Part shown: positions 9,642 to 19,195 of the stretch, one piece after another
Position numbering within the stretch: position 1 is the first letter of the stretch
Layout: each line of letters begins with the position of its first letter
Source of the DNA: Campylobacteraceae bacterium
Lineage (GTDB): Bacteria > Campylobacterota > Campylobacteria > Campylobacterales > Arcobacteraceae
Assembly: GCA_013215915.1 (NCBI GenBank)
Contig: JABSON010000007.1
Location: 1 to 33,730, forward strand
Length of the DNA: 33,730 nt
Direction: 5' to 3'
The notes under the pieces: generated by a model
Database searches by the model: none
Told to the model about the DNA's origin: nothing
What the model saw: the letters and a program-made list of their open reading frames with translations, nothing else
Program-made: the position numbers and the translations under genes

Positions 9642-10802
9642 ATGTTTAATTTTGATGAAATAATAGAAAGAAAGAATACATCTTGTTTAAAATTTGATGC
9701 AATGAGTGGGTATTTTCCAGAAGCTACAGACCTTCAACCTTTGTGGGTTGCTGATATGGATTTTAAAACACCATCATTTATAATAGATGCTATGAAAGAA
9801 AAAATTGATCACGGGATTTTTGGATATACAAGACCAACTCAAACATTGATTAAAGCTGTTGTATCGTGGATGAAAGATAGGCATAATTATACAATAAAAG
9901 AAGAATATTTAACATTTGTAAATGGAGTGGTTCCAGCTTATTCTGCTGCAATTGAAGCTTTTTCAGCTGAAAATGATGAAATAATAGTTCAAACTCCTGT
10001 TTATTACCCATTATTTCAACATATAAAATCAAATAATAGAAAAGTTATTTATAATCCTTTAAAAGAAAATGATGGTTATTATACTATGGATTTAGATGAT
10101 TTAAAAGCTAAAATTACTTCAAAAACTAAAGTTTTAGTTTTATGTTCACCTCATAATCCAGTAGGTAGAGTATGGACTAAAATTGAGCTTGATGATTTGG
10201 CAAAAATATGTTTAGATAATAATATAAAAATAATATCAGATGAAATTCATGCTGATTTAGTTTTTACAAAATTTACTTCATTGGCATCAATATCTGAAGA
10301 TATTGCAAATATTACTTTAACATTAAATTCAGCAGGAAAAACGTTTAATATTGCTGGATTAAATTGTGGTTATGCAATTTGTCATAATGATTCAATGAAA
10401 AGAGCTTTTGATACTATTATTAAAAAAAGAGAAGTTAATTCTATTAATTTATTTGGATTTGTAGCACATGAAGCTGCTTATACAAAAGGCCATAAATATG
10501 TAGATGAATTAAAATCATATTTGGCATCAAATATAAACTTTACTTATGAGTATTTAAAAGATAATAATTCCAAAATAACATTTGTAAAACCAGAAGCAAC
10601 TTATTTATTATGGTTAAACTTTAAAAGCTTAGATCTAAAACATACACAAATTAGACATAAGTTGTTAAATAATGCCAAGGTAGCACTGAATGATGGTACT
10701 TCTTTCGGTATTGAAGCAGATGGCTATTTTAGGTTAAATGCAGCACTAACTCAAGAAAAATTAGAAGAAGCTCTGTATAAAATTGTTACAAATCTACACT
10801 AA
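9642..10802 (+). CDS. PatB/MalY-type PLP aminotransferase (cystathionine beta-lyase-like)
   Basis: PLWVADMDFKTP, FGYTRP, CSPHNPVGRVW, ISDEIHADLVF, LNSAGKTFNIAGLNCG (PLP Lys). Confidence 0.9.
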   Translation: MFNFDEIIERKNTSCLKFDAMSGYFPEATDLQPLWVADMDFKTPSFIIDAMKEKIDHGIFGYTRPTQTLIKAVVSWMKDRHNYTIKEEYLTFVNGVVPAYSAAIEAFSAENDEIIVQTPVYYPLFQHIKSNNRKVIYNPLKENDGYYTMDLDDLKAKITSKTKVLVLCSPHNPVGRVWTKIELDDLAKICLDNNIKIISDEIHADLVFTKFTSLASISEDIANITLTLNSAGKTFNIAGLNCGYAICHNDSMKRAFDTIIKKREVNSINLFGFVAHEAAYTKGHKYVDELKSYLASNINFTYEYLKDNNSKITFVKPEATYLLWLNFKSLDLKHTQIRHKLLNNAKVALNDGTSFGIEADGYFRLNAALTQEKLEEALYKIVTNLH

Positions 10803-10841
10803 TTAAAATTACAACTTAGGCATTTATTACAAATATTCACA

Positions 10842-10889
10842 AAAAAAAGCAACTTGACAATTATACATTATGCATTAGTTGCTTTTTTT
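10842..10889. terminator. Rho-independent terminator
   Basis: AAAAAAAGCAACT ... AGTTGCTTTTTTT inverted repeat followed by/containing a T-tract. Confidence 0.75.
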
Positions 10890-10937
10890 ATAATTTATAG
10901 TACAATTTATTAAATAACTTATTAATGGATGATAACT

Positions 10938-11300
10938 ATGTCAAATGAATTAGTATTAGCCTCTATTGTTTTTGTTATTATTGGTTTTGTTTTAGTAGGT
11001 GCTTTTTTAGCATCTATAAAACTAGGACCTCAAGACAGAGATAATAAAGCAAAACACACTCTTTATGAATCAGGTGTAACAAACCCTGTTGGTGGAACAA
11101 ACTTAAGATTCTCAATCAAATTCTATCTTGTAGCAATTTTATTTGTATTATTTGATGTTGAAATTATATTTATGTTTCCTTGGGCTGTAAATATTAGAGA
11201 ACTTGGATACTTAGGTTTATTCGAAATGTTCATGTTTATGGGATTACTATATGCAGGATTAATTTATATTTATAAGAAAAAGGCGCTATCATGGGATTAG
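10938..11300 (+). CDS. nuoA: NADH-quinone oxidoreductase subunit A
   Basis: KHTLYESGVTNPVGGTNLRFSIKFYLVAILFVLFDVEIIFMFPWA. The ORF starts at 10929; the internal ATG at 10938 (MSNEL) is the likelier start. Confidence 0.95.
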   Translation: MSNELVLASIVFVIIGFVLVGAFLASIKLGPQDRDNKAKHTLYESGVTNPVGGTNLRFSIKFYLVAILFVLFDVEIIFMFPWAVNIRELGYLGLFEMFMFMGLLYAGLIYIYKKKALSWD

Positions 11301-11806
11301 GAGCAGAAGCAGGATTAGGTGATACAGTAGTAACTACTAAACTTAACCAAGCAGTAAACTGGGCAAGGTCGTATTCATTATGGCCAATGGTATTTGGAAC
11401 AGCCTGTTGTGGAATTGAATTTATGTCAGTTGCAGCAGCAAAATATGATTTATCTAGATTTGGAGCAGAAGTTGTAAGATTTTCACCAAGACAAGCAGAT
11501 TTAATGATTGTAGCTGGAACTATTTCATATAAACAAGCACCAATTTTAAAAAAGATTTATGATCAAATGTGTGAACCAAAATGGGTAATCTCTATGGGAG
11601 CCTGCGCCTGTTCTGGGGGTTTTTATGATAACTATACAACTGTTCAAGGAATTGATGAAATTATTCCTGTTGACGAATATGTATCTGGATGTCCGCCTCG
11701 TCCTGAAGCTGTACTAGATGCTATTATGAGAATCCAAGAAAAAGCTCAAAAAGATTCAATTATTGTTGATCGTGTTAAACCTTTTAAAGGAATACTTGAT
11801 GCCTAA
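11291..11806 (+). CDS. nuoB: NADH-quinone oxidoreductase subunit B
   Basis: SLWPMVFGTACCGIEFMS, GACACSGGFYDNY, YVSGCPPRPEAVLDAI (N2 cluster ligands). Confidence 0.98.
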   Translation: MGLGAEAGLGDTVVTTKLNQAVNWARSYSLWPMVFGTACCGIEFMSVAAAKYDLSRFGAEVVRFSPRQADLMIVAGTISYKQAPILKKIYDQMCEPKWVISMGACACSGGFYDNYTTVQGIDEIIPVDEYVSGCPPRPEAVLDAIMRIQEKAQKDSIIVDRVKPFKGILDA

Positions 11807-13430
11807 AGAATTATTAGTTTCTGTTAATGAGCTAAAATCTGTAATTAAAGACTTAAAAGACAATCAAGATTATAATTTATTATTAGATATTACTTGTATT
11901 GATTATTTAAAATTTCCTGATGTAATGGAGAGCAGATTTGCTTTAGTTTATATTTTAAGAGATAGAACATTTAAAAAAGAAATAATAGTTAAAACTTTTA
12001 TTCCAGATCACAATTTAATAGTTGAATCAATTAGTGATTTATATTATGCTGCTGATTGGGCTGAAAGAGAAGTATATGATCAATATGGAATTAAATTCAA
12101 AGGTCATAAAAACTTAAAAAGAGTATTAAATCATCATCAATTTATTGGTCATCCACTAAGAAAAGATTACCCTATTACAAAAGGTCAAATTTGTACTGAA
12201 ACTGAAGATTTAATGGATGAAATGATGCCATTATTAAAATCATATGGTTTTAACGAAGAGCATATGGAAGAGTTAATGTTAATTAATATTGGACCTTCTC
12301 ATCCTGCAACTCATGGGACAATCAGAAACTTTTTAGCAATGGAAGGTGAAAGTATTGTAGCTTGTGTAACTGAAATTGGATACTTACATAGAGGTTTCGA
12401 GAAATCATGTGAAAACCACACTTATAATCAAATTATTCCTTATACTGATAGATTAAACTACTGTAGCGCTATTTTAAATAACATTGGTTATTCAAAAGCT
12501 GTTGAAGAAATGTTAAAAATTGAAATTACTCCTAGAGCTAAAATGATTAGAGTTGTAGTTGGAGAATTATCAAGAATCATAGATCACCTTGTATGTAATG
12601 CTGCAAATATGGTAGATTTAGGTGGATTAACAAACTTCTGGTATTTATTCGCTCCAAGAGATAAAGCTTATGATTTATTATCAAAACTAACAGGGGCCAG
12701 ATTAACTAACTCATATACAAGAGTTGGTGGATTAGAACACGATTTATATGATGGTTTTGATGTAGATATAGAAATTATTTTAAAAGATGTTGAAAAATCA
12801 ATTGATGAAGCTTTATCTTTAATTGCTCATAATAAAATTTACTTAGATAGAACTCAAGACGTGGGTGTTATTTCAAAAGAATTTGCAATAGATTCTGGAA
12901 TTACAGGTCCTAATTTAAGAGCTACTGGTGTTACATATGATTTAAGAAAAGACAAACCATATTATGGTTACGAAAACTTTGATTTTGATGTAGTAATTGG
13001 ATCTCACGGTGATGTTTATGACAGAATGATGTGTAGATTTGAAGAAATGCTTCAAAGTGTTAGAATTATTAGACAAGCTATGGATAATATGCCTACTGGC
13101 GCTATTAATGTTAATAATCAAGGTGTTATTTTACCTACTAAAAAAGCAGTTTATGGAAATATTGAAGGTTTAATGACTCAATTTAAACAAACTTTTGAAG
13201 GTATTAAAGTTCCAAAAGGTGAACATTATTCATTTACAGAAGCTGCGAATGGTGAATTAGGTTTCCATATCACATCTGATGGAAGCGGAACTCCATATAA
13301 AGTTAAATGTCGTCCACCTTCTTATTATGCTCTAGGAGCATTTCCAAGAATTGCTGAACAAGGTATGTTAGCTGATGCTGTTATTACAATGGCTTCAATG
13401 AACTTTATTGCAGGGGAGTTTGACAGATAA
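11799..13430 (+). CDS. nuoCD: NADH-quinone oxidoreductase fused subunit C/D
   Basis: N-terminal NuoC part (WAEREVYDQYGIKFKGHKNLKRVL...GHPLRKDYP) joined in one ORF to NuoD (INIGPSHPATHGTIRNFL...CRPPSYYAL). ORF opens at 11763, but ATG 11799 (MPKELL) has an upstream AAAGG and is the likely start. Confidence 0.96.
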   Translation: MPKELLVSVNELKSVIKDLKDNQDYNLLLDITCIDYLKFPDVMESRFALVYILRDRTFKKEIIVKTFIPDHNLIVESISDLYYAADWAEREVYDQYGIKFKGHKNLKRVLNHHQFIGHPLRKDYPITKGQICTETEDLMDEMMPLLKSYGFNEEHMEELMLINIGPSHPATHGTIRNFLAMEGESIVACVTEIGYLHRGFEKSCENHTYNQIIPYTDRLNYCSAILNNIGYSKAVEEMLKIEITPRAKMIRVVVGELSRIIDHLVCNAANMVDLGGLTNFWYLFAPRDKAYDLLSKLTGARLTNSYTRVGGLEHDLYDGFDVDIEIILKDVEKSIDEALSLIAHNKIYLDRTQDVGVISKEFAIDSGITGPNLRATGVTYDLRKDKPYYGYENFDFDVVIGSHGDVYDRMMCRFEEMLQSVRIIRQAMDNMPTGAINVNNQGVILPTKKAVYGNIEGLMTQFKQTFEGIKVPKGEHYSFTEAANGELGFHITSDGSGTPYKVKCRPPSYYALGAFPRIAEQGMLADAVITMASMNFIAGEFDR

Positions 13431-13906
13431 TGAATACATTTACATATACAAAAGAAAATGAAGAAAGTTTCCAAGAACAATTAAAAAAATATCCAAATTC
13501 TGATTCTATGATGTTACCAGCTTTATGGTTAGTTCAAGAACAAATTGGTTGGGTTAGTCCTGAAGCTATGATTTTTGTAGCAAACAAACTTAAAAAAGCT
13601 CCAATTGAAGTTCATAGTTTTGCATCGTTTTATACAATGTTTAATTTAAAACCAATTGGTACTTATCATATTGAATTATGCAAAACTCTATCGTGTATGA
13701 TGATGGGATCACGGGATTTAAAAAAATTCATGAAAGATACTATTGGAATTGAACCTGGTCAAACAAGTGAAGATGGAAAATTTCATTTCTCTGAAGTTGA
13801 GTGTATGGGTGCTTGTGGTGGAGCTCCAATGTTCTCACTAAATGGTGCTTATCACGAAAACCAAAGTGTAGAATCTTTAGAAAAACTTTTAAAGGAGTGT
13901 AAATAA
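13430..13906 (+). CDS. nuoE: NADH-quinone oxidoreductase subunit E
   Basis: Thioredoxin-like 24 kDa subunit; CKTLSC and VECMGACGGAPM [2Fe-2S] motifs. Confidence 0.95.
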   Translation: MNTFTYTKENEESFQEQLKKYPNSDSMMLPALWLVQEQIGWVSPEAMIFVANKLKKAPIEVHSFASFYTMFNLKPIGTYHIELCKTLSCMMMGSRDLKKFMKDTIGIEPGQTSEDGKFHFSEVECMGACGGAPMFSLNGAYHENQSVESLEKLLKECK

Positions 13907-15159
13907 TGCTAGTTAAAGTTGTTAGTAAAAACTTCGATATTCAAGATTCGCATACATTAAAAGTGGCTTTAGAGTGTGGAACTTATGATTCTTTAGATAA
14001 ATTATTTGATACAAAACCTGATGATATTACAGAAGAAGTTGTAAAATCAGGACTTAGAGGAAAAGGTGGCGGTGGAGCTGCTTGTGGACCTAAGTGGAAA
14101 ATGATGCCAAAAGATGATCCACGTCCTGCTTATTTAATTGTAAATGGTGATGAATCAGAGCCTGGAACATTTAAAGATAGACAAATTTTTCAATACGATC
14201 CTCATTTATTAATTGAAGGAATTATTTATTCTTGTTATGCAATTAATTCTCATGATGCTTATATTTATATAAGAGGTGAGTATGAATGGTTTATTAATAG
14301 ATTAAATAAAGCTGTTGATGAAGCTTATGAAGCTGGAATTATAGGACCTAAAGTAAAAGGTCACGATTACAGAATTGATATTACAGTTCATAGAGGTGGT
14401 GGAGCTTATATTTGTGGAGAGAAATCTGCACTTATTGAATCTTTAGAAGGTAAAAGAGGACATCCAAGACTTAAACCACACCAAAAAGAGTGTGAGTGGT
14501 TCTTTGATAATCCAGCAACTGTAAATAATGTTGAAACAATTGCAACAGTTCCATTTATTGTGAAAAATGGTTATGAAGCATACACAGCTTATGGAACACC
14601 TAAATCACCTGGTACTATGTTATTCGCAATGTCTGGCGCAGTTAAAAATCCTGGTGTGTATGAATTAGCTTTTGGAAATAAAATGATCGATTTCTTAAAT
14701 GAAGTTGGTGGTGGTATGAAAGAAGGTAAAAAGTTAAAAGCTTTAATTCCAGGAGGTTCTTCATGTCCAATATTAACAGCTGACGAAGTTAATGAAGCTG
14801 TATTGGATTATGAATCAATGTGGGACATAGGATCAACATTAGGAACAGGTGGAATGATAGTAATTGATGATTCACAAAATATGGTTGACGTTGCTAAAAA
14901 CTTAATTGAGTTTTATCATCATGAATCTTGTGGTCAATGTACTCCTTGTAGAGAAGGTACATCTTGGATTGATAAAATGTTAGCAGATATTCTAGAAGGC
15001 CAAGGAAAAGTTGAAGACCTTGATACTATTTTAGAAGTTTGTGAAACAATGAACGGTAAAACTGTATGTGTATTTGCACCAGCAGTAAAAGATATTATAA
15101 AAAGTATCGTTATAAAATTCAGACATGAATTTATAGCAGAATTTAATAAAAATAATTAG
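13906..15159 (+). CDS. nuoF: NADH-quinone oxidoreductase subunit F (FMN/NADH-binding)
   Basis: SGLRGKGGGGAACGPKWK, NGDESEPGTFKDR, GGGAYICGEKSALIESLEG, ESCGQCTPCREGTSW. Confidence 0.97.
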   Translation: MLVKVVSKNFDIQDSHTLKVALECGTYDSLDKLFDTKPDDITEEVVKSGLRGKGGGGAACGPKWKMMPKDDPRPAYLIVNGDESEPGTFKDRQIFQYDPHLLIEGIIYSCYAINSHDAYIYIRGEYEWFINRLNKAVDEAYEAGIIGPKVKGHDYRIDITVHRGGGAYICGEKSALIESLEGKRGHPRLKPHQKECEWFFDNPATVNNVETIATVPFIVKNGYEAYTAYGTPKSPGTMLFAMSGAVKNPGVYELAFGNKMIDFLNEVGGGMKEGKKLKALIPGGSSCPILTADEVNEAVLDYESMWDIGSTLGTGGMIVIDDSQNMVDVAKNLIEFYHHESCGQCTPCREGTSWIDKMLADILEGQGKVEDLDTILEVCETMNGKTVCVFAPAVKDIIKSIVIKFRHEFIAEFNKNN

Positions 15160-15167
15160 GAGAAACA

Positions 15168-16454
15168 ATGGCTAAAAATACTTTCACTCTAACAGATAAT
15201 AGAAATGGTAAAAGTTACGAATATGATGTACTAGATGGTACTAGAGGACCTTCAGTAGTTGATATTAGATCATTTTATAAAGATTCAGGAATGTTTACTT
15301 ATGATCCTGGTTATACATCAACTGCATCTTGTGAGTCTAAAATTACATTTATTGATGGTGAGAATTCAGAACTTAAATATAGAGGTTATGATATCGCTGA
15401 TTTAGCTGGTAAAAAATCATTTTTAGATGTTTGTTTTTTATTAATGAGAGGTGAGCTTCCAACTAAAGAAGAATCTCAAAACTTTGATTTAGAAATTAGA
15501 CATAGATCATTTTTACATGAAGGAATTGTTAAAATTTTTGATGCTTTCCCTAATCATGCTCACCCAATGGCAACATTAGGATCTGCAACTATGGCCTTAG
15601 CAACTTTTTATGCTGAGCATTTAACATTAGAAACTGAAGATGATTATAAAGAAATGAGAAGAAGAATTATTGCAAAAATTCCTACAATTGCTGCAATGTC
15701 TTATAGAAACTCAATTGGAGTTCCTCCTATTTATCCTGATGTTGATAGATATTTTACAGAAAACTTTTTATATATGTTAAGAGCTTACCCAGGTGGTAAA
15801 ATGAAAAACTTAGGTAATGGTTTATCTGCTGAAATCAAACAAATTGAAGTTGATGCACTTGATGCAATCTTTACTTTACATGCTGATCATGAACAAAATG
15901 CATCTACTACAACTGTAAGAAATGTAGCTTCTACTGATGCTCATCCTTATGTTGCTATTGCTTCTGGAATTGCTGCTTTATGGGGAGCTTCTCATGGTGG
16001 TGCAAATGAAAAAGTAATGGATCAATTAAAATTAATTGGTGATGTTAAAAATGTAGATATGTATATTGCAAAAGCTAAAGATAAAAACGATCCATTTAGA
16101 TTAATGGGATTTGGACATAGAGTTTATAAAAGTAGAGATCCAAGAGCTGAAGCTTTAAAAGGTTTACAAGATAAATTAAGAGAAGAATTAAATCTTGACT
16201 CTAAATTATTAGATATTGCTGCCGCTGTTGAAAAAGCTGCATTAAGTGATGAGTACTTTATTAAAAGAGGTTTATATCCTAATATTGATTTCTATTCAGG
16301 TGTTATTTTAACTGCATTAAAAATTCCTGTAGAGATGTTTACTCCTATTTTTGTTATTGGAAGAACTGTTGGTTGGATTACACAATGGTCAGAATTAAAA
16401 CAAGATCCAACATCTAAAATTGCTCGTCCAAGACAACTATACACAGGTAAATAA
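15168..16454 (+). CDS. gltA: Citrate synthase (type II)
   Basis: LKYRGYDIADLA, FLHEGIVKIFDAFPNHAHPMATL, ASGIAALWGASHGGANEKV, LMGFGHRVYKSRDPRAE, FYSGVIL; preceded by AGGAGAAACA SD. Confidence 0.97.
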   Translation: MAKNTFTLTDNRNGKSYEYDVLDGTRGPSVVDIRSFYKDSGMFTYDPGYTSTASCESKITFIDGENSELKYRGYDIADLAGKKSFLDVCFLLMRGELPTKEESQNFDLEIRHRSFLHEGIVKIFDAFPNHAHPMATLGSATMALATFYAEHLTLETEDDYKEMRRRIIAKIPTIAAMSYRNSIGVPPIYPDVDRYFTENFLYMLRAYPGGKMKNLGNGLSAEIKQIEVDALDAIFTLHADHEQNASTTTVRNVASTDAHPYVAIASGIAALWGASHGGANEKVMDQLKLIGDVKNVDMYIAKAKDKNDPFRLMGFGHRVYKSRDPRAEALKGLQDKLREELNLDSKLLDIAAAVEKAALSDEYFIKRGLYPNIDFYSGVILTALKIPVEMFTPIFVIGRTVGWITQWSELKQDPTSKIARPRQLYTGK

Positions 16455-16480
16455 AAAATAAATAACAAGGAAGATATAAA

Positions 16481-17917
16481 ATGAGTGAAATGGTAAAAAT
16501 TACTATTAATGATAAGGAAATGGAAGCAAAGAGTGGTTCTTTGCTTATTGATAAATTATTAGACGAAAATATTCACATTCCTCATTTTTGTTATCATAGA
16601 GCCCTTGGAGTTGACGGAAACTGTAGAATGTGTATGGTTGAAATTGTAGGTCAAAAAAGACCACAAATTTCATGTGATACGCATATCAAAGAAGGTATGA
16701 TAGTTTCAACAGTAAGTGAAAATATTATGAAAGTTAGAAAAGAAATTTTAGAACTTCAATTAATTAATCACCCTATTGACTGTCCTACCTGTGATCAAGC
16801 AGGTGAATGTAAACTACAAGATTTTTATATGGAATCAGGTTTCTATGAATCAAGAATAAACCTTGCTGATAAAAATCATGCAAGAAAAAAAGAAGATCTT
16901 GGTGCTAATGTAATGTTAGATCAAGAACGTTGTGTACTTTGTACAAGATGTGTTAGATTCTGTGCTGATATTACAGGAACTCACGAATTAGGTGTTGTAT
17001 CACGAGCAGATCATTCTGTTATTGCTACTTTCCCTGGAATGAAACTTCATAATCCTTATGCGATGAATGTTGTTGACTTATGTCCCGTTGGTGCTTTAAC
17101 ATCAAAGGATTTTAGATTCCAACAAAGAGTTTGGTTTTTAGAATCTTTTCATGCTATTTGTAATGGCTGTTCAAGAGGCTGTAATATCAATGTTGATCAT
17201 AGAAAAGAAAAATATAAAGATGATATAGTTTATAGATTTAGACCTCGTCATAATGATGCTGTAAATGGTTATTTCATGTGTGATGTTGGAAGATTATCTT
17301 ATAAATCAAATCAAAATAATAGAATTACAAGCGCAATTATTAATAAAAAAGAAGATACTTCTTTTAGAGCTTTAGCTTTATTATATAAAGAATTAGCAGC
17401 TAATGAAAAATCTTTAATTTTAGTAGGACCTAATTTATCTCTAGAAGAATTAATTAACTTAAAATCATTTGCATCTAGTATTGGAGCAAATATTTCAGGA
17501 TATGCACCTACTTATGTTGATGAAACATTTGGGGATGATTATTTAAAAACTAATGATAGGTCTTCAAATAGAGCAGCATTTAAAGAAATTGAAATTTCAG
17601 AATCAAAAGCTGATTTTGATAAGTATTTAAATGAAGCAGCTTTAGTTGTAATTTTTGAAAATAATTTCTTTGATGATAATTTAAAACTATTAGATAGAAA
17701 AAAATTAATTTCATGTTTCTCAAATGCCTGTACAACAACAGAGCATTCTGCTGTTGTAATTCCTTTAGCTTCATTTTATGAAAAATGTGGGACTTATATA
17801 AATAAAGATGGTATTAAACAAAAAGTTATTTCAGGAATGAATAAAAATTTTCCAGAATTAAATGCAAGTGATTTAATACAAACTATTCAATCAATGTTAG
17901 AAAAAGGAAATATATGA
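16481..17917 (+). CDS. nuoG: NADH-quinone oxidoreductase subunit G (short form)
   Basis: CYHRALGVDGNCRMCMVEI [2Fe-2S], HPIDCPTCDQAGECKLQ (His-ligated 4Fe-4S), CVLCTRCVRFC...DLCPVGAL, CNGCSRGC...C; only 478 aa. Confidence 0.93.
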   Translation: MSEMVKITINDKEMEAKSGSLLIDKLLDENIHIPHFCYHRALGVDGNCRMCMVEIVGQKRPQISCDTHIKEGMIVSTVSENIMKVRKEILELQLINHPIDCPTCDQAGECKLQDFYMESGFYESRINLADKNHARKKEDLGANVMLDQERCVLCTRCVRFCADITGTHELGVVSRADHSVIATFPGMKLHNPYAMNVVDLCPVGALTSKDFRFQQRVWFLESFHAICNGCSRGCNINVDHRKEKYKDDIVYRFRPRHNDAVNGYFMCDVGRLSYKSNQNNRITSAIINKKEDTSFRALALLYKELAANEKSLILVGPNLSLEELINLKSFASSIGANISGYAPTYVDETFGDDYLKTNDRSSNRAAFKEIEISESKADFDKYLNEAALVVIFENNFFDDNLKLLDRKKLISCFSNACTTTEHSAVVIPLASFYEKCGTYINKDGIKQKVISGMNKNFPELNASDLIQTIQSMLEKGNI

Positions 17918-19194
17918 ATACGGCTTCAATAATTATTATTGTTGTAAACATACTATTAGCTGTAGTTCTTGCAGTTGGACTTACTCCAATTTTTGTTTGG
18001 TGGGAGAGAAGAGTTGCTGGTTTTGTTCAAGATAGAATGGGACCAAATAGATGTCATATTGGTGGATTTAGACTTGGTGGTTTAATACAAAGTATTGCAG
18101 ATATGTTCAAACTTATATTTAAAGAAGATTTTACTCCTTCACATGTTAAATATAAGTTCTTTTATACTATCGCTCCTGGAATTGTATTTTTATGTTATTT
18201 TATGACATTTGGAGTAATTCCTTTTGCTGATAATTTAGAAATAGATGGTATTTCTCATCAAATGCAAGCTTTACCAATGAGTATTGGTATTATGTGGTTT
18301 ATTGCATTCGCTGGAATTTCTGTTTATGGAATTATTTTAGGTGGATATGCTTCTTCTTCAAAATTCGGACTTTTAGGTGCAATTAGAGGGGCTGCTCAAG
18401 TTATTTCTTATGAAGCAGCAATGGCATTAGCACTTATTTCTATGCTTTTAACTTATGGCTCAATTCATTTAAATGATATGGTTGTAGCACAAAGTGGTAC
18501 TATTTTAGGTTTTATTCCAGCTTGGGGATTCTTTATGCAACCACTTGCTGGTATTATATTTATTGTAACTGTATTTGCTGAAACAAATAGAGTTCCTTTT
18601 GATATAGCTGAAGGTGAATCTGAAATTGTTGCTGGTTATCATACTGAGTATTCAGCTATGAGATTTGGTTTATTCCAAGTTTCTGAGTTTGCTGCTATGG
18701 GTGGTGGAGCTGCGATTATTGTAACAATATTTTTTGGTGGTTATCAAGTTCCATTTATGGATACAGCTACTTTAAAAGCAAATATTGATTGGGTAATTTT
18801 AGGACTTGCAATTGTTATTCCTTTATCGTTACTAATGTTTACAGGATGGATTAAAAAGAACAATGTGTGGCCAGACAAAAATGATATTAGATTTAGAGAA
18901 ACAGCTATTTTGGTTAAAGTATTTTCAGGTTTAGCTCTGTTTATTTTACTTTCTTTAGCTTATATTTATTTTACTGGTTTAAGTACTAATGGTACAAATA
19001 TTGCGGTAACAGTAGTTCAAGTATCTACATTTTTAACTAAATTCTTTATGATGGTATTAGTATTTATGTGGGTTAGATGGACTTTATTAAGAATCAGATA
19101 TGACCAACTTCAAATGTTAGGTTGGAAAGTATTATTACCATTATCTTTACTTAATATCATAATTACGGCAACAGTAATAGTAGTAGGACAATAA
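17914..19194 (+). CDS. nuoH: NADH-quinone oxidoreductase subunit H
   Basis: WWERRVAGFVQDRMGPNR, ADMFKLIFKEDFTP, FAETNRVPFDIAEGESEIVAGYHTEYS. Confidence 0.97.
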   Translation: MNTASIIIIVVNILLAVVLAVGLTPIFVWWERRVAGFVQDRMGPNRCHIGGFRLGGLIQSIADMFKLIFKEDFTPSHVKYKFFYTIAPGIVFLCYFMTFGVIPFADNLEIDGISHQMQALPMSIGIMWFIAFAGISVYGIILGGYASSSKFGLLGAIRGAAQVISYEAAMALALISMLLTYGSIHLNDMVVAQSGTILGFIPAWGFFMQPLAGIIFIVTVFAETNRVPFDIAEGESEIVAGYHTEYSAMRFGLFQVSEFAAMGGGAAIIVTIFFGGYQVPFMDTATLKANIDWVILGLAIVIPLSLLMFTGWIKKNNVWPDKNDIRFRETAILVKVFSGLALFILLSLAYIYFTGLSTNGTNIAVTVVQVSTFLTKFFMMVLVFMWVRWTLLRIRYDQLQMLGWKVLLPLSLLNIIITATVIVVGQ

Positions 19195-19195
19195 A

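Noticed and set aside
9850-10032. 60-aa minus-strand ORF
   Set aside because: Shadow ORF inside the PatB/MalY aminotransferase gene.
17580-17774. 64-aa minus-strand ORF
   Set aside because: Shadow ORF inside nuoG, Leu/Gln-rich artefact.
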